Assembly (NCBI GenBank): GCA_963759125.1
Contig: CAVWXN010000002.1
Location: 62,001-126,000, forward strand
DNA: 64,000 nt
Reading direction: 5' to 3'
Origin: JABDQA01 sp963759125
GTDB taxonomy: Bacteria > Desulfobacterota > Desulfobulbia > Desulfobulbales > Desulfocapsaceae
Below the pieces are notes generated by a model. It was not told the origin of the DNA and made no database searches. It worked only from the letters and a program-made list of their open reading frames with translations. Each line of letters begins with the position of its first letter. Position 1 is the stretch's first letter. This document shows, one piece after another, positions 35,640-44,889 of the stretch. The translations under genes were made by a program, and so were the position numbers.

Positions 35640-36718
35640 CACCGCCACCTCTGAAGCTGAGTTTTTCTGAAAATATAGCAAAACAGAGGGCCGCCGATGA
35701 GGGCGGTCAGAACACCGATGGGGATTTCTGTGGGGAGCATGACCCTGGTCACGGTATCAGCCCCCAGCAGCAGAAGACAGCCGCAGAGAAAACTGCAGGG
35801 AATCAGCAGTCGGTTGGAAGGGCCGAGAATCATCCTGACAAAGTGAGGGACAATGAGGCCGACAAAACCGATGATACCAGAAACCGCCACGCATCCGGAG
35901 GTTGAAAGTGAGGCGATGATAAGCACGAATCTTCTGATTCTGCCGGTGTCGATGCCCAGCGATTCGGAGGTGCGATCCCCAAAAGTCATGATGTCCATTT
36001 CCCGGGCAAACAGCATCAGAATGACCGTAGAGGGCATCACCAACACTGCCAGCAGCACTACATCGGCCCAGTCTTTGCCTATGAAGCTGCCCATCAACCA
36101 GAATATGATGGCGTTGACCTGCTCATCGGCCAGAAACTTTATTAAACTGATACCGGCGGATAAGATTGCCGAAACGATAATACCCGAGAGAATCAGACTG
36201 TTTGATGAAAGTCGGGCCGAGGGTGCCGCCAGGGAAAATACCGCCAGCAGGGTAAGCAGAGCTCCGGCAAAGGCAAACGCAGGAATAACAAGAGAGGCCG
36301 GCAGGGTTATCCCGACTATGAGCAGCAGAATCGCAATCGAGGCACCGAATGCGGCTCCGGAAGAGATGCCGAGCGTATAGGGATCGGCCAGCGGGTTTTG
36401 TAAAAGAGATTGAAAAATGCATCCGGCCACGGCCAACCCACCGCCGACCAGCACCGCAGTGAAAATACGGGGTAAGCGTACTTCCATGATGACGAAGGGA
36501 TAGCTCGCATCCATGGAATCAGGGAGATGACGGCCAAGTTGGGCAGCGATGATCTGCACTATTTCTTTAGGTGAGATTTCAATATAGCCAAGCCCTGCGG
36601 AAAAAATCATTGCCGCTCCAAGTACTCCGATGAGGATAAAAAGCCAGAGGAGGCCAGGTCCGCCGGGACCGGAGCGAGACGATCTGCTGCTGTTATTTTT
36701 GTCTAAAGCCCGATTCAT
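35639..36718 (-). CDS. btuC: Corrinoid ABC transporter, permease (FecCD family)
   Basis: A 359-residue inner-membrane permease with about ten hydrophobic segments and family landmarks LPRIFTAVLVGGGLAVAG, QSLLQNPLADPYTLGISSGA, and GFVGLIVPHFVRMILG. It is the first gene after a cobalamin riboswitch and terminator, which makes corrinoid import the likely role. No TonB-dependent receptor is next to it. The start ATG lacks a strong ribosome site. Confidence 0.87.
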   Translation of the reverse strand: MNRALDKNNSSRSSRSGPGGPGLLWLFILIGVLGAAMIFSAGLGYIEISPKEIVQIIAAQLGRHLPDSMDASYPFVIMEVRLPRIFTAVLVGGGLAVAGCIFQSLLQNPLADPYTLGISSGAAFGASIAILLLIVGITLPASLVIPAFAFAGALLTLLAVFSLAAPSARLSSNSLILSGIIVSAILSAGISLIKFLADEQVNAIIFWLMGSFIGKDWADVVLLAVLVMPSTVILMLFAREMDIMTFGDRTSESLGIDTGRIRRFVLIIASLSTSGCVAVSGIIGFVGLIVPHFVRMILGPSNRLLIPCSFLCGCLLLLGADTVTRVMLPTEIPIGVLTALIGGPLFCYIFRKTQLQRWR

Positions 36719-36783
36719 AAATCGTCATAAACCCTGCATACCAGTGATTCCAACCAAATCCTGCAGAAGGCCGGAGCGCTCAT

Positions 36784-36818
36784 AAAAAAATCCCCGGACC
36801 AGATTCTGATCCGGGGAT
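36784..36818 (-). terminator. Terminator in the riboswitch leader of the btuC operon
   Basis: Perfect 9-base arms ATCCCCGGA/TCCGGGGAT (36790-36798 and 36810-36818), followed on the minus strand by a T7 run. It lies between the cobalamin riboswitch and btuC and is the likely expression platform. A shorter T run on the plus side means it might also act in the other direction. Confidence 0.85.
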
Positions 36819-36880
36819 GCCCTTTTTTCCTCGTATCTTCGGTTGGCTTGCTGCTCCTTGCCACAGGCAGCAATTTGTAT

Positions 36881-37042
36881 CAGGCAGGTCTTCTGACTCC
36901 CGGTTCAATCTACTTGCTGCGCCTTCCCAACAATGATCGTCAGTGACATAATGCAGTGTTCGTCCCGGTTACAGCGGTGGGCCCGTCTCCGAATCTCACG
37001 GAGTTCCCTTTTAAACCAGAGCAATGCATCAACTGGTGCCTG
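36881..37042 (-). promoter_or_regulatory. Cobalamin riboswitch
   Basis: On the minus strand the conserved blocks appear in order: GGCACC near 37037, AAAAGGGAA, the ACGGGCCCACCGCTGTAA core, GTCACTG, GGGAAGGCGCAGC, and the 3' closing block GAGTCAGAAGACCTGCC at 36883-36899. This is the AdoCbl aptamer layout. A strong terminator follows before btuC, so high B12 should stop expression of the import/cobI operon. The gene upstream on the same strand (37164) ends just before it. Confidence 0.93.
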
Positions 37043-37163
37043 AAGCTGTATTCTGAGGTTCTACTGGCATCGTCTGATTTTGTCAACCGGAAGGTCTCAT
37101 CGAGCTTTAAACCTGGCCGGGCTCAGCCGTCAATTGCCCCCGAGTTTATCTGCCTGATACAGA

Positions 37164-38135
37164 TCAGGCGAGGCCGATGACAAAATAGCAGAGCGCGGCA
37201 AGAATAAGGCTGATACTGCGAAAGCCCTGGTTGTAGATAATCAGTTCCAGGGCCAGCCTGGGCTTGAATATGCCTGCATAATAAGGCAGTTGATGTCTGA
37301 CGGCACGAAGCGGAGACGAGAGGATGTTACCAATCAGCAGGGCAAAGACGATTTCATTGTAATTCATCACTCCATCCTGCAGCAGTGCGCCTGCTGCCGC
37401 CAGGCCGGCGGTCAGTTCCGCGGCAACCATGAGGGCAATGATGCCTATGCCCTGGGGAGACAAAAAGGGAATGAAGTCGAGATGCGAAGATAAAAAGGTC
37501 TCAAGCGCAGCGAAAAACTCGAGCCTGTTCATGATGAAAATCAGGATATAGATGGGGACGGTAAAAACAACAATCTTTTTCATTCGCCGTTTGAATCTTT
37601 TCCAGGTTTTTCGGAACAAGGCTGACCAGTCCCTTGGTGCGGGCTGGGGGTCACTCAGCTCAACTGGAATGGTTGGTTTCGGCAGAATAATGCGACTCAC
37701 CAAGACTATGGTCAGGGTTCTGAGCAGAGCAGCTCCGAAGGTGATACCGACATAGATAAAGCCAGCTCCGCGAATGAGGGGCAGGGTAATGACGATCACC
37801 GTTGGCAGGTGCAGGAAGTAGGTCGGTAAAGAGTTGAACAAATTGGCCAGGATGAGTTCTTTTCGGTCAATCTGCTTCTTCTCATAAGCCTCGGAGAGCA
37901 TGGTGTTGGCGGCAACTCCGGAAACGATGGCCATGGAGAAGGCTGCTCCCACCTGTTCGCTGAGATGGCCGAACCTGACCAACGGTCGTGCCAGCGAGCT
38001 GATGCGCCTGGTCCAATTCAGTGATTCGAGAAGATTGGCTATGATCAGGCCAATTGAAATGAAGATCAACAATCTGCAGAGTGGCCAGACGAGTTTGTCC
38101 CAGAGGTATAGCAGATCGATCGGTGGGCTATCCAT
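37164..38135 (-). CDS. Nucleoside-recognition (GATE) domain membrane protein
   Basis: A 323-residue polytopic protein with two hydrophobic halves, each resembling the nucleoside-recognition/spore maturation (Gate) fold: the first half includes GAAFSMAIVSGVAANTMLSEAYE, and the second has AELTAGLAAAGALLQDG. A basic loop (RKTWKRFKRRMKK) separates them. The substrate is unknown; homologues are annotated only by domain. It ends about 120 bases before the cobalamin riboswitch, so it is not part of that regulon unless read-through occurs. Confidence 0.75.
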   Translation of the reverse strand: MDSPPIDLLYLWDKLVWPLCRLLIFISIGLIIANLLESLNWTRRISSLARPLVRFGHLSEQVGAAFSMAIVSGVAANTMLSEAYEKKQIDRKELILANLFNSLPTYFLHLPTVIVITLPLIRGAGFIYVGITFGAALLRTLTIVLVSRIILPKPTIPVELSDPQPAPRDWSALFRKTWKRFKRRMKKIVVFTVPIYILIFIMNRLEFFAALETFLSSHLDFIPFLSPQGIGIIALMVAAELTAGLAAAGALLQDGVMNYNEIVFALLIGNILSSPLRAVRHQLPYYAGIFKPRLALELIIYNQGFRSISLILAALCYFVIGLA

Positions 38136-38236
38136 GGCGAAGAAGCAAACCAGAGATGGCGTGCGGGCATGAAGAAATCAGAGAAAGTAATCGTTTCTTC
38201 CCAAACAACAGCTCACCGGCACGCACATCCAGTACT

Positions 38237-39148
38237 TTATTCAGCTGCCGGAGGCAGGCCTTCACGGTTATCCATCGTTCCCAGCACTCTCTGTCGGGCC
38301 ATCTCGTCCTGCTTTTTAAGATAATCTTGCTGTGCTGCTGAGCGTTGGTCAGACATCCTGCTCAGGTATTGGGACCGCTTGGCGATTTTTTCCTGCCATC
38401 TGTCAAAATGGGCAAGCACAAGTTCGCTGACGAGACCGGCACTGATTTTCTCGTCGAGTTTCTTGTTGATTGCTTCGAGGTGATCGTTCAATGGAGAATC
38501 TTTAGCCACTGCCAGGTGAAAGTTCTGGGTAGTGACTGGCGGATCGAGGATAGTGATACTGTCCTCTCCCTGAAGCAGGCGGGCATAAATTAGTGCGGTA
38601 TAAAGGTCGATGATAAGATAATCGGCTTTTCCTAAATTAAGCGTTTCGATAGCACGCTCAAGCCGATAATAATTGATATCCAGGTTGTTGGCGATAAAGG
38701 TGTCGAATTCCTGGCCATAACTTTCGCCAATCCCGGAAACTCCTCTTTTCCCTTTCAGGGATTCCCAACTGGAAAAATCAAATTCTTTTCCCTTCTCGAC
38801 AATGATCACCGTTTGCTCCGGCAGATACGGAACTGAAAAATTGAGGTACTTGCTACGCTCGTCGTTTTGATACGCTGACACGATAAGATCGATCTCACCC
38901 TTCTTGGCAGCTTCCTGTACCCGATCCCAGTCACTGAGCACACGAACTGTGTAGGGGAGGGAAAGCTCAGCGAAAATTTCCTTGACAAGATCGGGTGCAA
39001 CACCAGCGAGCTGCTTGTATTCTTCCCAGACAACAGGTGGAGCGTAAGGGTTGCCTGAGACGATATAAGTCTCGGCTGAAAAGACACTGGAGTTGCCCCA
39101 AAGGCTGCCAACTAAGAGCGCGAGTATTAGTGCGATTCGTTTTGCCAT
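38237..39148 (-). CDS. Extracellular solute-binding protein, family 3
   Basis: Periplasmic binding protein of about 303 residues with a signal peptide (LILALLVGSLWGNSSVFSA). The family 3 pattern is seen in GVAPDLVKEIFAEL, GEIDLIVSAYQNDERSKYL and LKGKRGVSGIGESYG. The ligand is probably an amino acid or similar, but it has no adjacent permease or ATPase and may act as a stand-alone sensor or orphan. ATG 39148 has GGAG six bases upstream; a GTG at 39160 is in frame. The C-terminal 50 residues are charged and helical, which is longer than usual for the family. Confidence 0.82.
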   Translation of the reverse strand: MAKRIALILALLVGSLWGNSSVFSAETYIVSGNPYAPPVVWEEYKQLAGVAPDLVKEIFAELSLPYTVRVLSDWDRVQEAAKKGEIDLIVSAYQNDERSKYLNFSVPYLPEQTVIIVEKGKEFDFSSWESLKGKRGVSGIGESYGQEFDTFIANNLDINYYRLERAIETLNLGKADYLIIDLYTALIYARLLQGEDSITILDPPVTTQNFHLAVAKDSPLNDHLEAINKKLDEKISAGLVSELVLAHFDRWQEKIAKRSQYLSRMSDQRSAAQQDYLKKQDEMARQRVLGTMDNREGLPPAAE

Positions 39149-39166
39149 CTGCTTCTCCACCTGAAT

Positions 39167-41017
39167 TTATTCTATATTATTGATCATGCAATGGGCATAC
39201 ATACCGTTTGGATCTGGGAAAATCAAGAAACTTTGGAAGGTCGTCAAGGTCGGTTCCACGGCTTTGAAAAGGCTCGAGAAAATGACGTTTGTCCGGAGCC
39301 AGGATTTCGTTTCTGCACCGATCTGGTAAAAGAGCCTATCCCACCAGCTAAGCGGAGGGAGAAGGGTTGTAATAGCGTAGTCGGTCAACCCGGCCTTGCC
39401 GGCCGCTGCCTCGATAGCCTGATCCAGAGTACCGAGTTCATCGACAAGGCCAATTTCCTTAGCTTTTTCACCAGCATAAACTTTTCCCTGGGCCAGTGAC
39501 TCCACCCTGGCGCGGTCCATATCCCGTCCTTCGGCCACCAGAGATATGAAGCGGTCGTAGCCATTCTGAAGATTCAGCTCAATGGCCGCCCGCAATTCGT
39601 CGGATAAGGGTTTGCTGAGGTCGATACCTGCAGCTAGATTGGTGGTGCCGACACCGTCACGGTAGATTCCTCCCTGACTCAAAACTGTATCAAAGGTCGG
39701 CAGGGCCATAAAAATACCGATTGAGCCGGTCAAAGTGTTGGCCGAGGCCCAGATTTCATCGGCGTCGGCTGCGATCCAATAGCCTCCAGAGGCAGCGTAG
39801 GACCCCATGGAAACAAAAAGAGGCTTACCACTGCTTTTAAGGGCCAGTATCTCCTGGCGAATGAGTTCCGAGGCAAAGGCTGAGCCTCCGCCGCTGTCTA
39901 TTCTCAGAACTACCGATTTTATCCTGTCATCTTTACCGGCACGGCGCAGCAGATTACTGATCGTCTCGGCACCAATTGTTCCTGGATGGCTTTCTCCTGT
40001 AACAATGGTACCCTGGGCAACGATCAGGGCAACCTGCTCATCGCCACTTTCAGACCCATTGCGGGAAGGTTCCACATAGCCGAGGTAGTTGGTTGATGAT
40101 ATGATATTCAAACCATTTTCGCCGTCAGATCCACCGATTTGAGCAAGATAGCTACGAACTTCTTTTCTTGTTTTCAGCTCATCGACAAGGCCGTAACTTA
40201 AAGCTAGTTTTGCCGTGTCGCCGCCGACTTTCTGAAGATTCATCGGAATTGAGTTTATGTAATCATCTATATCTTCGGGGTGCAACGATCGCTGTTCCGC
40301 TACATCAGCTGTGTAGTTTTCCCATAACGCAGAGAGCCAGGCTCTGGTTTGGCGACGGTCTTCCGCCGACATCGAATTCCTGGTGATCGGCTCAAGGGCC
40401 GATTTGTATGTGCCGATCTGAAAGACCTGGAAATCTACTTTGAGCTTGTCAAGGGCATCTTTGAAATAGAAGCGATAGAGACCAAACCCGTGCAGGTTGA
40501 CACCCCCCATCGGGTTGAGAAACAGTGAGTCGGCATGGGAGGCGAGATAGTACTGATTCTGGGAGTAGTAGTCCTCGGCGCTGATGATCGGTTTGCCACT
40601 GCGCTTGAAATCGGACAGGGCGCGGCCAATGGTTTCCATCTGATTGAGACCGATGCTGCCCATCTGTTTCAAATCGAGAAGAAGTGCAGAAATCTTCGGG
40701 TCATCTTCAGCCTGGGCGACGACGTCCAAAAGATCCTGCAGCACGGTTTCTTTCGGTTCATCTGGTAAACCCAAAAACCAGCGGCCGTAGCCTCCGAAGG
40801 GATCTCTCTGGCTTGTTTGTTCTACGACGTTGCCGGAAATGCTCAATCTCAGGATGGTATCGTCTTTCAAAACTGTTTTCTCCGTTCCCCAGATTGAATA
40901 GATAATGAAGACGATCACTGCCAGGAAAAGGAGGTTGAACAGCAATGATCTGAAAAATGAAAGAACCTGCGCTATCGCTCTGAAAAAACCTGAAATCAAC
41001 CGGAACAGGGCTGCCAT
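39167..41017 (-). CDS. sppA: Signal peptide peptidase SppA, 67K type
   Basis: Membrane-anchored serine protease that degrades cleaved signal peptides. The 616-residue tandem-domain form has one N-terminal transmembrane segment (about residues 25-42), the general-base lysine in IGTYKSALEP (about K205) in the first half, and the nucleophile in SYAASGGYW (about S410) in the second. These positions match the E. coli enzyme. It lies 18 bases upstream of the solute-binding gene on the same strand and could be co-transcribed with it. Confidence 0.92.
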   Translation of the reverse strand: MAALFRLISGFFRAIAQVLSFFRSLLFNLLFLAVIVFIIYSIWGTEKTVLKDDTILRLSISGNVVEQTSQRDPFGGYGRWFLGLPDEPKETVLQDLLDVVAQAEDDPKISALLLDLKQMGSIGLNQMETIGRALSDFKRSGKPIISAEDYYSQNQYYLASHADSLFLNPMGGVNLHGFGLYRFYFKDALDKLKVDFQVFQIGTYKSALEPITRNSMSAEDRRQTRAWLSALWENYTADVAEQRSLHPEDIDDYINSIPMNLQKVGGDTAKLALSYGLVDELKTRKEVRSYLAQIGGSDGENGLNIISSTNYLGYVEPSRNGSESGDEQVALIVAQGTIVTGESHPGTIGAETISNLLRRAGKDDRIKSVVLRIDSGGGSAFASELIRQEILALKSSGKPLFVSMGSYAASGGYWIAADADEIWASANTLTGSIGIFMALPTFDTVLSQGGIYRDGVGTTNLAAGIDLSKPLSDELRAAIELNLQNGYDRFISLVAEGRDMDRARVESLAQGKVYAGEKAKEIGLVDELGTLDQAIEAAAGKAGLTDYAITTLLPPLSWWDRLFYQIGAETKSWLRTNVIFSSLFKAVEPTLTTFQSFLIFPDPNGMYAHCMINNIE

Positions 41018-41060
41018 GATGTACTCGTCTCGTGTGGGTTTTGAAGTTGTGAGAATAAAT

Positions 41061-41081
41061 TATTGTCAGGCTCAGACAATA
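41061..41081. repeat. Palindrome TATTGTC-N7-GACAATA upstream of sppA
   Basis: Perfect 7-base arms with a 7-base spacer, 44 bases upstream of the sppA start and between dinB and sppA. It could be an operator or a small hairpin; no T run follows. Confidence 0.4.
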
Positions 41082-41136
41082 GCAACGATCAGCGGGCCTG
41101 TAAATGAAGTGGATAGAGAAGGACTTCGGAGCTGTT

Positions 41137-42213
41137 TTAAAAAGGTAGTAGCAGTTGTCGGGGTTTTCTTTGTGATCTGGGCACCAGGTTGGATACGGAT
41201 ACGCCCAAAAGTCGGATTGGCCTTGAACCGGCAGCGGATTTGGCGAGGAGTTCGGGGAGATAGGAGAGTATTTCCTGAGCGGAGGAAATCTCAGTTTTAC
41301 AGGAAACCGATCTGGTTATGGTGGTGAAATCACTGTATCTGATTTTCAGCGTGATAGTTTTAGCTACTATATCTTTGTTCTGAAGAACAGCCTCCACTTT
41401 TTCGGCCTGTGATTCGAGCAGTTCCCATAGCTGAGACATGTCAGCGGTATCTTCTTTCAGCGTTCGTTCGCTCCCCACAGACTTGCGGAGGCGTGAAGCT
41501 TGAACTGGCCGAAGGTCAGTGCCGCGGACCATGTGGTAAAAAAAAATTCCGTTTTTACCGAAATGCTCATCGAGTTCAGCTCTGGTACAGCGGCGCAGGT
41601 CGGCTCCCGTCCTGATATTGAGCTGCACCATCTTGCCTTCGGTGACTCTGCCGATACCGTGAAATTTACCGATCGGCAGAGTGGCGAGAAAATCCTCTAC
41701 CCGCTCGGGTTTAATCACGCTGACCCCGTTAGGTTTGTTGAGATCCGAGGCAATTTTAGCCACGAACTTGTTGCACGAAACCCCTGCCGAGGCGGTAAGA
41801 CCTGTCTCATCGTAAATCGTCCTGCAAATCTCGCGGGCCAGCAGGGTGGCAGAGGGCTGATTCAGTTTGTTTTCGGTGACATCCAGGTAGGCTTCATCGA
41901 GGGACATGGGTTCAACCAGGTCAGTGTATCTGGAGAAAATTTCCATGATCTGATTCGATATTTCCTTGTAACGGCTCATCCGCGGTCTCACAAAAATAGC
42001 CTCGGGACAACGTTTGTAGGCATGCGCGCAGGGCATTGCCGATCTGATTCCGAATCTGCGCGCCTCGTAGGAGCAGGCGGCAACCACCCCCCGGGAGTCG
42101 GGTCGGCCTCCGACAATCAATGGTTTTCCGGCAAGCTCCGGATCGTCCAGTTGTTCTACCGAAGCGTAGAAGGCATCCATATCGATATGGATTATTTTTC
42201 TGTGATCTGTCAT
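41137..42213 (-). CDS. dinB: DNA polymerase IV (Y family)
   Basis: Error-prone translesion polymerase of 358 residues. Catalytic acidic residues are seen in HIDMDAFYASVEQ and SLDEAYLDV, with the GVSCNKFVAKIASDLNKPNG segment and the HhH region GIGRVTEGKM. The C-terminal little-finger domain is present, and the protein ends in QLLLPF, a good match to the beta-clamp binding motif. I saw no clear LexA box upstream. It is monocistronic or followed by sppA after 119 bases. Confidence 0.95.
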   Translation of the reverse strand: MTDHRKIIHIDMDAFYASVEQLDDPELAGKPLIVGGRPDSRGVVAACSYEARRFGIRSAMPCAHAYKRCPEAIFVRPRMSRYKEISNQIMEIFSRYTDLVEPMSLDEAYLDVTENKLNQPSATLLAREICRTIYDETGLTASAGVSCNKFVAKIASDLNKPNGVSVIKPERVEDFLATLPIGKFHGIGRVTEGKMVQLNIRTGADLRRCTRAELDEHFGKNGIFFYHMVRGTDLRPVQASRLRKSVGSERTLKEDTADMSQLWELLESQAEKVEAVLQNKDIVAKTITLKIRYSDFTTITRSVSCKTEISSAQEILSYLPELLAKSAAGSRPIRLLGVSVSNLVPRSQRKPRQLLLPF

Positions 42214-42344
42214 AGTTGTTATTCTCTACCTGACTTGCCACCACAATGATCAACAGCTCACCACGCATATCAGCTACTCAAATCGTGTCGCCGGATCGGG
42301 TGAAGCCGAAACCGATGCGACAATTATAATTGATAGCCCCTGAG

Positions 42345-43013
42345 ATGAAGATGAAAAAAGAAGATATTATTAGATCGACCTCGCTTTTTGAAGGTCTGTC
42401 TGGAGAGGAAATCGAAACGATAGCCAAACTGATTTTCGAGAAGAAGTACGGAAAAGGGGAAACGATTTTTTTTGAGGGTGACGAAGCCGATGGTTTTTAC
42501 ATCGTCAGCAGTGGACAGATCAAGGTGTTCAAGATTAACCCCATGGGTAAAGAACACATTCTTCATATTTTCGGGCCGGGTGAACCGGTGGGGGAGGTGC
42601 CGGTATTCAGCAGGCAGCCGTTTCCTGCAAACGCCGAAGCTCTCGAGAAAAGCTCTACCCTGTTTTTCCCGAGAAAGGACTTTGTCGCCTTAATTGAGAA
42701 AAACCCCTCTATTGCCCTTAACATGCTCGCCGTTCTGTCCAGACGATTGCGGCAGTTTGCTACCCAGATAGAAAATCTGTCGCTGAAAGAGGTTCCCGCC
42801 AGACTGGCAGGCTATCTGCTCTATATAGCCAAGGAGCAGGAAAATGAAGGTGTCGTTAAGCTGCCGGTATCGAAGGGACAACTGGCAAGCCTTCTGGGAA
42901 CGATCCCCGAGACCCTGTCGAGGATATTTGCCCGGATGAGCGATGAGGGGTTGATCCAGGTTGAAGGACGCTCGATAACCATCCTGGATCGCCAGGGACT
43001 GATGAATAAATGA
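42345..43013 (+). CDS. Crp/Fnr family transcriptional regulator
   Basis: About 222 residues: an N-terminal cNMP-type sensor fold (GDEADGFYIVSSGQIKVFK, GEPVGEVPVF) and a C-terminal winged helix (SKGQLASLLGTIPETLSRIFARM). The sensor lacks the cAMP-binding arginine and the Fnr cysteine cluster, so it resembles the Dnr/NO-type branch rather than Crp or Fnr. Its targets are unknown; ygbA in this window is in a family associated with nitrosative stress. A TATAAT at 42325 within a CAATTATAATTG palindrome lies just upstream. The stop is three bases from the convergent transpeptidase stop. Confidence 0.85.
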   Translation: MKMKKEDIIRSTSLFEGLSGEEIETIAKLIFEKKYGKGETIFFEGDEADGFYIVSSGQIKVFKINPMGKEHILHIFGPGEPVGEVPVFSRQPFPANAEALEKSSTLFFPRKDFVALIEKNPSIALNMLAVLSRRLRQFATQIENLSLKEVPARLAGYLLYIAKEQENEGVVKLPVSKGQLASLLGTIPETLSRIFARMSDEGLIQVEGRSITILDRQGLMNK

Positions 43014-43016
43014 GCT

Positions 43017-43784
43017 TTAGAAACCTATCCGGGCAATCGAGTTGTCGTACTGATGGCTGAATACGTAGCGCTTGTCGATGACCTCGACTTTGGGCGGCAG
43101 CCGATACTTTTCAAAGAGGTCGTAGCCCTGCTGCAAATTTGTCCAGAAAGAATGCCAGGGTGAGCTGAGATAGAAGGCTAAATTGCTGGAAGTCAGCCTG
43201 AAAGGAAAAATATGTACTTCAAACGCCGACTGTCCCCGTGCCAGGGCAGCATCGGCAAGGGTGTATATTTCATCCATGTAGTAGTCGGTCATGGCATAGC
43301 AGCCTATCGAAGTGCAGCCTCCGTGCACCATTAGAGCTGAGCCGCTGCGATCGTGGCTTTGGTCAAAATCGTTGGGATAACCGAGGTTGAAAGAGAGGTG
43401 GTTTTTACTCCAGGGATTCATTTGCCCGGCGTTGACTGAATAGAAACCTTCAGGAGCCTGTTTGTCGCCAACTCTCAGTTTGGGTCCAAGGTCACCTGAA
43501 TAGCGGCAGATAATGTAGGTCTTGAACAACTCGAATCGTCCGCCTCGTTTTTGCAGCCAGACCTCCAGTTCACTGGATCTTTTGAAAATTCGGATAAATA
43601 TCGGTGCTCCGAGTTCCATTGATCTACTGTCGAGCATATCTTCGAGCCGGGCAGAGGAGCGGTGGTAGGCGGCCACCGAGGCGACGCTGCCAGGCAGTTC
43701 CATGTCTAATTCAACACTCTTTGCTGGTAGTGTTAAAAACAAGGAACAACAGGCGCTTATAAAAAGATATAGTAATTGTTTCAT
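43017..43784 (-). CDS. L,D-transpeptidase (YkuD/YafK-like), exported
   Basis: Cell-wall enzyme of about 255 residues that forms or hydrolyses 3-3 cross-links or anchors proteins to peptidoglycan. ATG 43784 gives a clear signal peptide (LLYLFISACCSLFLTLPAKS); an upstream in-frame start adds 12 residues. The catalytic motif HGGCTSIGCYAM contains the essential His, Ser-Xaa-Gly and Cys. The closer similarity is to YafK/DpaA-type proteins. It stands at the edge of the AT-rich island. Confidence 0.87.
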   Translation of the reverse strand: MKQLLYLFISACCSLFLTLPAKSVELDMELPGSVASVAAYHRSSARLEDMLDSRSMELGAPIFIRIFKRSSELEVWLQKRGGRFELFKTYIICRYSGDLGPKLRVGDKQAPEGFYSVNAGQMNPWSKNHLSFNLGYPNDFDQSHDRSGSALMVHGGCTSIGCYAMTDYYMDEIYTLADAALARGQSAFEVHIFPFRLTSSNLAFYLSSPWHSFWTNLQQGYDLFEKYRLPPKVEVIDKRYVFSHQYDNSIARIGF

Positions 43785-43820
43785 AGAATGTTCGATTAGT
43801 GGGAAGCTGAAAAGCACCAC

Positions 43821-44051
43821 TTTTTTTCCAGGCCCACTTTAGCAGGTGTCCACCACTTTTGTCCAGATAGGCAGAGAATTTCACCATCACTGTTTAGTAA
43901 TTGTTCGTGATTTTCACGCCTTGATAAGACTAACGACGGGGATTAAGGTAGAACTCTACTACTCGTCATTGACCTCCTCCCTGAAACTTGGACATATCAA
44001 AATTGAAGTTATTCGATCAAAATACCGTTAAGATAAAGGAAAAATTTTATT
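43821..44051. other. AT-rich intergenic start of the accessory island
   Basis: No convincing gene. A 61-codon frame at 43846 shows no recognisable features. The sequence GGTGTCCACCACTTTTGTCC near 43840 looks like an IS end but has no partner that I could identify. Confidence 0.35.
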
Positions 44052-44520
44052 ATGGAAAAATAAAGATTTACTGATGAGCAAATTGTGTTTGCGTTGAAAT
44101 TGGCTGAAACCGGCACAACATTGTTTGAGGTATGCCGATAGATAGGCATTTTAGACGTAACTTTTTAAATTTGGAAGAAGAAGTTGGTGGCTGAATTGAG
44201 TCTGGATCAACAGATTCTCCAGGATTTGCTGTCAAAAAAGATTTACAACCAGCCCAGAAACGTCGTCTCACTAATGCCCTTGATCTGCGATATCATGTGG
44301 GTAAACAAAGGGCCCGTTTGGTAATCGACTGGTCTCGGTCGGTGCACTATTACAAGTCAGTAAATGTTGATCGGGTACTCAGGCAGCGTACATGCTAATT
44401 TGCGGCAGTTCGTATTCGTTATGGCTAACAATGCATCCATACACTTCTAAGACTTGAGGACTGGCACGATTTAAACGTATGTTTGCCTCTGAAGAGAAAA
44501 CAAATTCGTTTTTGGGAAAC
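44052..44520 (+). mobile_element. Decayed IS3-family (IS407-like) transposase relic
   Basis: Conceptual translation in shifting frames shows an OrfA start (RFTDEQIVFALKLAETGT then EVCR), an OrfA C-terminal part (LSLDQQILQDLLSKK), and OrfB-like pieces (QPAQKRRLTNAL, then YHVGKQRARLVI and FAAVRIRYG). Several stop codons and frame shifts interrupt them, so the element is inactive. No complete open frame or intact terminal repeats remain. It marks the left side of the AT-rich island. Confidence 0.75.
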
Positions 44521-44889
44521 TAATTAAGTGGTAAGATTCCCCTGCGGGAAAAAATTATTAGCGATATTTGTCTCCAACTACCTGATTAGTTAAATGATAA
44601 ATATTTAGAAGATAGTATCACATAAAATGCAGTGGGAATTCTTTATAGATTTTTCACTAAAATTAAATTCCAGTTCAATCAGTTAAAATTCTGACCATAT
44701 AGTCTTAAGCTGGATAAGAAAATAACCGAACCAAACCCCCTAAAAAATTGTGTTTATTTTTTTTAAGCTGAGGAATTAATTATGTATTTAATTCAGTAGT
44801 TATAGGTATTGATATATCAAAAATATTTCAATAGAGAAAAGCACAATCTTGCCAGTTTTTAATTATAATCAGCAGAGGATGATAATTTT

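Noticed and set aside
41500..42249. 249-codon plus-strand open frame
   Set aside because: Lies antisense to dinB, which has complete catalytic motifs.
42214..42344. LexA box for dinB
   Set aside because: No dyad matching known LexA sites was found; the CAATTATAATTG palindrome is better explained by the regulator promoter.
43846..44031. 61-codon plus-strand open frame before the IS relic
   Set aside because: No ribosome site or similarity; probably remnant DNA.
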